From the NCBI RefSeq assembly GCF_040939455.1, contig NC_134106.1, forward strand, positions 81,351,001 to 81,415,000: a DNA stretch of 64,000 nucleotides. The letters are read 5' to 3'. The notes beneath the pieces were generated by a model. That model saw only the letters and a list, made by a program, of their open reading frames with translations. It had not been told where the DNA came from and searched no databases. This DNA comes from Microcebus murinus. Lineage: Eukaryota; Chordata; Mammalia; Primates; Cheirogaleidae. Shown piece by piece: positions 59,560-64,000 of the stretch (position 1 is its first letter; the number at the start of each line of letters is the position of its first letter). Made by a program: the position numbers and the translations under genes.

Positions 59560-60880
59560 CTTGTATTATGAAGGTATAATTTGTGTACTATCCAATTCAC
59601 CTATTTAACATATAAAATGTAATGTCTTTCAGTATATTCACAAAGTTATAAAACTATCACCACAATTTTAGAATATATTAATCACCCTCCAATAAAAACC
59701 CTATACATTTTAGATATCACCTTCCAAATCCCCAATCCTCCTCAGCCCTAGGCAACAACTAATATACTTTCCATCTTTTCATATTTGCCTATTCTCTATA
59801 TTTCATTTAAATGGAATCATACAATATATTTTCCCTTGTGATTGGCTTCTTTTTCTTAGCATTAATTTCAAGGTTCATCTATGTTGTAGCAAGTATGCCA
59901 AATAACATTCTATTGCATGGATATACCACATTTCATTTATCCATTCATCAATTGATGGACATTGGGTTGGTTCTAATTTGGACATATTATGAATAATGCT
60001 GTTATGAACATTTGCGTACAAGTTTTTGTGTGAATATATGTTTTTATTTTCCTTGACCTAGGATTACTGGGTTGATGGTACTTCTATGTTTAAACTTTTG
60101 AGGAGCTGTCAAACTGTTTTCAAAATTGGCTACATCATTTCACTTTCCCACAAGTAGTTTATGAGATGTCTAATTTCGCCACATCTTCACCACTGCTTTT
60201 TACTATCTGTAATTGGATTATAGCATTCTAGTGGATAGGAGGTGGTATTCCATTATTGTTTTGATTTACTTTTATCTGATGGCTAATAATGTTCAGTCTT
60301 TTTCATGTGTTTATTAGCCATTTGTATATCTTGTTTGGAGATATATTGATCTGGATAGTTTGCTCATTTTTTAATTGTTATTTTTTTCTTTCTATTATTG
60401 AGTTATGAGAGTTCTTTACATATTTTATATACAAGTCCCTTACAAGGTATATGATTTGCAAACACCTTCTCCCATTATATGGGTTATATTTTCTTGGTAG
60501 TTCTTTGATGCATGAAAGTTTTAAATTTTGATGGTTTCCAGTGTATCTATGCTTTATTTTGCTGCGTGTGGTCTGTGATATCTAAGAAACCATCGCCTAA
60601 CCCATGGCCCTGAAGATTTATTCTTATGTTGTCTTTTAAGAATTTCATACTTTTAGCCCTTAGATTTAAGCCTCAGGTCCCCTTTGACTTAATTTTTATA
60701 TATTTTGTGGGTGAAGGATTGTTCCCTTGCTTGAATCACAGAGTCTTGTTGTTATAATGAATGCTTAGTGGATTTTCTTTAATAAATATTTCATCATTTG
60801 CTATATACCTTTAAGACCATTTTTTTAGACTTTAAATGGTTGGACACTGTAAATACTTTTCACAAGTTTTACTTGTTTTA
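59560..60880 (-). mobile_element. Older L1M-type copy, antisense
   Basis: The 3' landmark is CCAATTCACCTATTTAAC, followed by ORF2-end antisense landmarks TTCATCAATTGATGGACATT and GCTGTTATGAACATTTGC. It is more diverged than the copies before it. Confidence 0.75.
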
Positions 60881-61017
60881 CTGGGGAATGGGTTGATGGA
60901 ACTCCTCAAGCTGCCATCCTGCAAGTGGAACTCAGACTCTGTTATTTTCTTGCTTTTTGTATCTTTTGTAGTATTTTATTGAAAGCTCAACGTGCTATAT
61001 AGGAAAGTACATAGTTT

Positions 61018-61018
<1 letters not shown>

Positions 61019-61050
<32 letters not shown>
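61019..61050. repeat. AC microsatellite
   Basis: Sixteen AC units, uninterrupted. Confidence 0.95.
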
Positions 61051-61052
<2 letters not shown>

Positions 61053-62183
61053 TTTTGTGTATAGGTTAGAGGTGAGCACAACTTCCTTTCTGCTAGTCCT
61101 TCAGTATAAGAGTGTGTGTTGATCTTGTCTTTTTGGAAACTGATTTTGCCAGGGATAGTGTCATAATCTGTATAGTTGCAGTTATAAGAGATGTAAGAAA
61201 AAATGAAGATCCAACTAAGTCTACATTTTTGAGTAGTGTTTTAAGTATAAAAATTATCACTACTCAAATATTAATGAGCAAGGAACATGCATATTAAACA
61301 CATGTCTAATTCAGGATGGTAATATCTAAATTGTTAAATATGGTGGCAGAGGTTATGACAACAGGAGCCTCTGGGCAGTGGTTAGAGTCAGGCAGGTATG
61401 TGGTGGGTAGGAAAGTGATCTTTCCATGTTGAGTTGAGATGCCATGTAAACATGAAGTGTAGAGCTTAAGGGAAAGTAGAAAATGGAGATCCTTGGTGCC
61501 TGCCCCCCCCCAATAAAGACAAAAAAACCAAAAAACACACAAACAAAAAACATCCAGATGGCCTGTTATGTCCAGAAAGATTCATATAGACAGCTTTAGC
61601 TGTGACAAGATTCCTGTGGTCTTAAACATCTCAAACATCTAACAGTGCCCTTATTAGAAATTTTGATAAGTATTCTGTGTTGGAATAATATTGGTCTTCA
61701 AGGGCTTTTTAGATGAGCAATGCATTTGTCAGAATAGGCTAGCTCTTCTGCCACAATTACAAATCAACTCCTAAAGCCTCAGAAAGTCAAGATAGAAAGC
61801 TTTTTGATTGCTCATGTAACACCCTGTGAGGGTCAGGCAACTTTCAGGCAGCTTTTTTTCCTTATTATAACTCAGGGATCCATGCCTCTCCATCTTGTAG
61901 CTCTTGATACATGGTCTTCATAATTGCCTTCAGGGGCAATGTGAGAGATGAATAAGTCCCACCCATTCTCAAAATCCTTGGATTGGAAGTAACTTCTCAT
62001 GTCTTCACAAATCACCAGAATTCAGATGTATAGCTCCAATCCAATGTCAAAGTAACTGGGAAATCCAGGTGATAATAATAGTTTGCTGTAGACAGTTTGC
62101 CCCTCAATGAAATGCTCTTCACCAGCTGGGTTCTCTAGGTTCTGGGTCTATCTCTTTCTGCTACTGGCATTGATCTCTCTGTT

Positions 62184-62635
62184 CCTAATCTGTTGCGGTG
62201 TACTACATATATTATTCTAAGTCAACGTGATAAAGCATCTGTTCTTATCTAAAGAGAACTGGGGAAGTACTCAGGTTGGAGTGGAAAAGGGGTATGGAAC
62301 AAACTTTTAATAGATTATCTGCAAAGCGGTGGCTCCTATGCTAGGCACTCTATAAAAGTTATCATTTGTCAATTGCTTAAATTCTATTTGTCAGTCTAGG
62401 ATGACTTTTCCTAATCTGTTGCGGTGTACTACATATATTATTCTAAGTCAACGTGATAAAGCATCTGTTCTTATCTAAAGAGAACTGGGGAAGTACTCAG
62501 GTTGGAGTGGAAAAGGGGTATGGAACAAACTTTTAATAGATTATCTGCAAAGTGGTGGCTCCTATGCTAGGCACTCTATAAAAGTTATCATTTGTCAATT
62601 GCTTAAATTCTATTTGTCAGTCTAGGATGACTTTT
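62184..62635 (+). repeat. 226-bp tandem duplication, two copies
   Basis: Two back-to-back units, 62184-62409 and 62410-62635, agree at all but one of the positions I compared. The single difference is C at 62327 versus T at 62553, at a CpG. The unit contains TGTTGCGGTGTACTACATAT and ends GATGACTTTT. It is not a known repeat that I recognise. The near-identity means the duplication is recent, or an assembly artefact. Confidence 0.95.
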
Positions 62636-63239
62636 ACTAGGACTAAAAAAAAAAATAAACAAATAAAACAAAATTCTTAATTGCAATCTGCTTCCATTTT
62701 CCTTATGTAAGATGTTAACAATGTTATAAAGAAGGATTAACATTATAAGTGCTTTGACCTCCTAAGTTAAACAGGGATGTTCCTCTCATCTTTGTTCTTT
62801 CATTTTTTATTCTGAATTGTCAAATTAAACTAAGAACATAAAAATGACATTATCTGAGAAGAATTTACATTAATTCCAACCAACCTTCCTTTTGCTCTTT
62901 CATTAAGATAGGTCTTAAAACATCTCCCCCATTATTGAAGCTTTGATTCTCCACCACTCTTACAGTTTTGGAGGAAGAAGGTAATTTCAAGCTGTCTACC
63001 TTTTCAGCAATGACTATAAATAAATAATGGGTGACACAAATCCAAGACTGCTGGTAAAATTTATCACAATAAATGGACCGGATTCTTGGATTTATGCATT
63101 TTAAAGAGATAAATTTAGTGCCCTAAATTGGACATATTTCAAAGAATTGAAACTTTTTACCCTTAATTATCCCACTTTGGTTTACAACTTAAGATCCTGA
63201 ACTTATTTTCTAAAAAGTAGAATAAGAACATTTTTGCTT

Positions 63240-63645
63240 TAGAAATATCAACATTATTTGTAATAAAAGGAGTATATAAATACAGTGAAATATTATGCAG
63301 TAATAAGAAAAAATGAAGTACTGACACATTTTACAACATAGATGAACTCAAAAACATTATGCTAAGTGAGAGAAGCTAGTCACAAAGACCACATATTGAA
63401 TTATTCCATTTATATGAAATATACAGAATAGGCAAATCCACAGAGATGGAAAGTAGATTAGTGGTTGCCAGGAGTAAGGAGTGACTGCTAACAGGAAATT
63501 TCTAACTTGGGGGATGAAAATATTCTAAAAGTAGATTGTGGCGATGGCCACAAAACTCTAATATACTAAATATCATTGACCTATACACTTTAATTGGGAT
63601 AATTTTATGGTATACAAATTATACCTCAAAAAAGTTGCCTTAAAG
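63240..63645 (+). mobile_element. L1M-type 3' fragment, sense
   Basis: ORF2 end and 3' UTR landmarks: GAAATATTATGCAGTAATAA, AGATGGAAAGTAGATTAGTG and TTATACCTCAAAAAAGTTG. Confidence 0.75.
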
Positions 63646-64000
63646 AAAACCTCAAACCAATCATCTATTATGAAACGATTTTGGAAACATGACATTTCAT
63701 AATTATGTATAAAACAGCATTTATGTATGTGTGTACATATATATGTACATTTCACAAGGAATGAATTCCATCCTGTTCAAAGCAAGACCTTTTTCTATTT
63801 GCATGACTATGTAGTGTTTAAAACACAAACCGCCTCTGTCTAATTTCTATGTAAAAAATACAAATATTTGCCTCCCAAACTGCACACAAAACAATTAGAT
63901 GTGTATATGTATGCATGCTGCAAGGAATGAGAAAACATACATCAAAATGTTTCCAGTGATTATATCTAGGTGGTGAGATTACATGGACTTGTGTTTTCTT

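Noticed and set aside
56968..59996. Small ORFs between 56968 and 59996 as candidate micropeptides
   Set aside because: They lie in antisense L1 sequence and have no support beyond chance openness.
62184..62635. CRISPR-like or satellite array
   Set aside because: There are only two long adjacent copies without spacers, in a mammalian context. It is a simple tandem duplication.

Overview
The window is nuclear DNA of a primate, most likely a strepsirrhine (lemur-type). Its genes are split by GT-AG introns. It is rich in Alu, L1, L2, MIR, MaLR and DNA-transposon fossils. Three Alu copies (2758-3078, 28805-29138, 38565-38899) carry the extended middle linker with a GGCCAATTA-type core that I associate with lemuriform Alus. 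The locus corresponds to the SLC9A2-MFSD9 interval (human 2q12). The species call is inference; the two gene identities are firm.

Layout. 1-7642 is intron of SLC9A2. SLC9A2 (plus strand) contributes its last seven coding exons between 7643 and 24453. They encode the end of the NHE2 membrane domain and the whole cytoplasmic tail (337 codons), with all junctions canonical and in phase. Its 3' UTR follows, with candidate poly(A) signals at 26553 and 27213. About 27.3-33.6 kb is the tail-to-tail intergenic interval, with an Alu, a Tigger-type and a hAT-type element. MFSD9 (minus strand) is complete. Its six coding exons lie between 50364 (ATG) and 34279 (stop) and give a 475-residue major facilitator protein. 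Exon 1 sits in a CpG island (about 49.95-50.6 kb) with two adjacent G-quadruplex motifs on the plus strand. 50.6-64 kb is intergenic sequence upstream of MFSD9. It holds a badly decayed retroviral gag-pro-pol relic, a candidate antisense LTR, a large antisense L1 cluster and a striking 226-bp tandem duplication at 62184-62635.

How the genes relate. NHE2 is an epithelial Na+/H+ exchanger and MFSD9 an orphan MFS transporter. They are convergent neighbours, and nothing in the sequence indicates a shared function. I found no third protein-coding gene, no RNA gene I can support, and no sign of a new multi-gene system. The observations that merit follow-up are structural: the tandem duplication, nested palindromes and hairpins in MFSD9 intron 3, the promoter G4 pair, a strong distal MFSD9 poly(A) site, and the retroviral relic.
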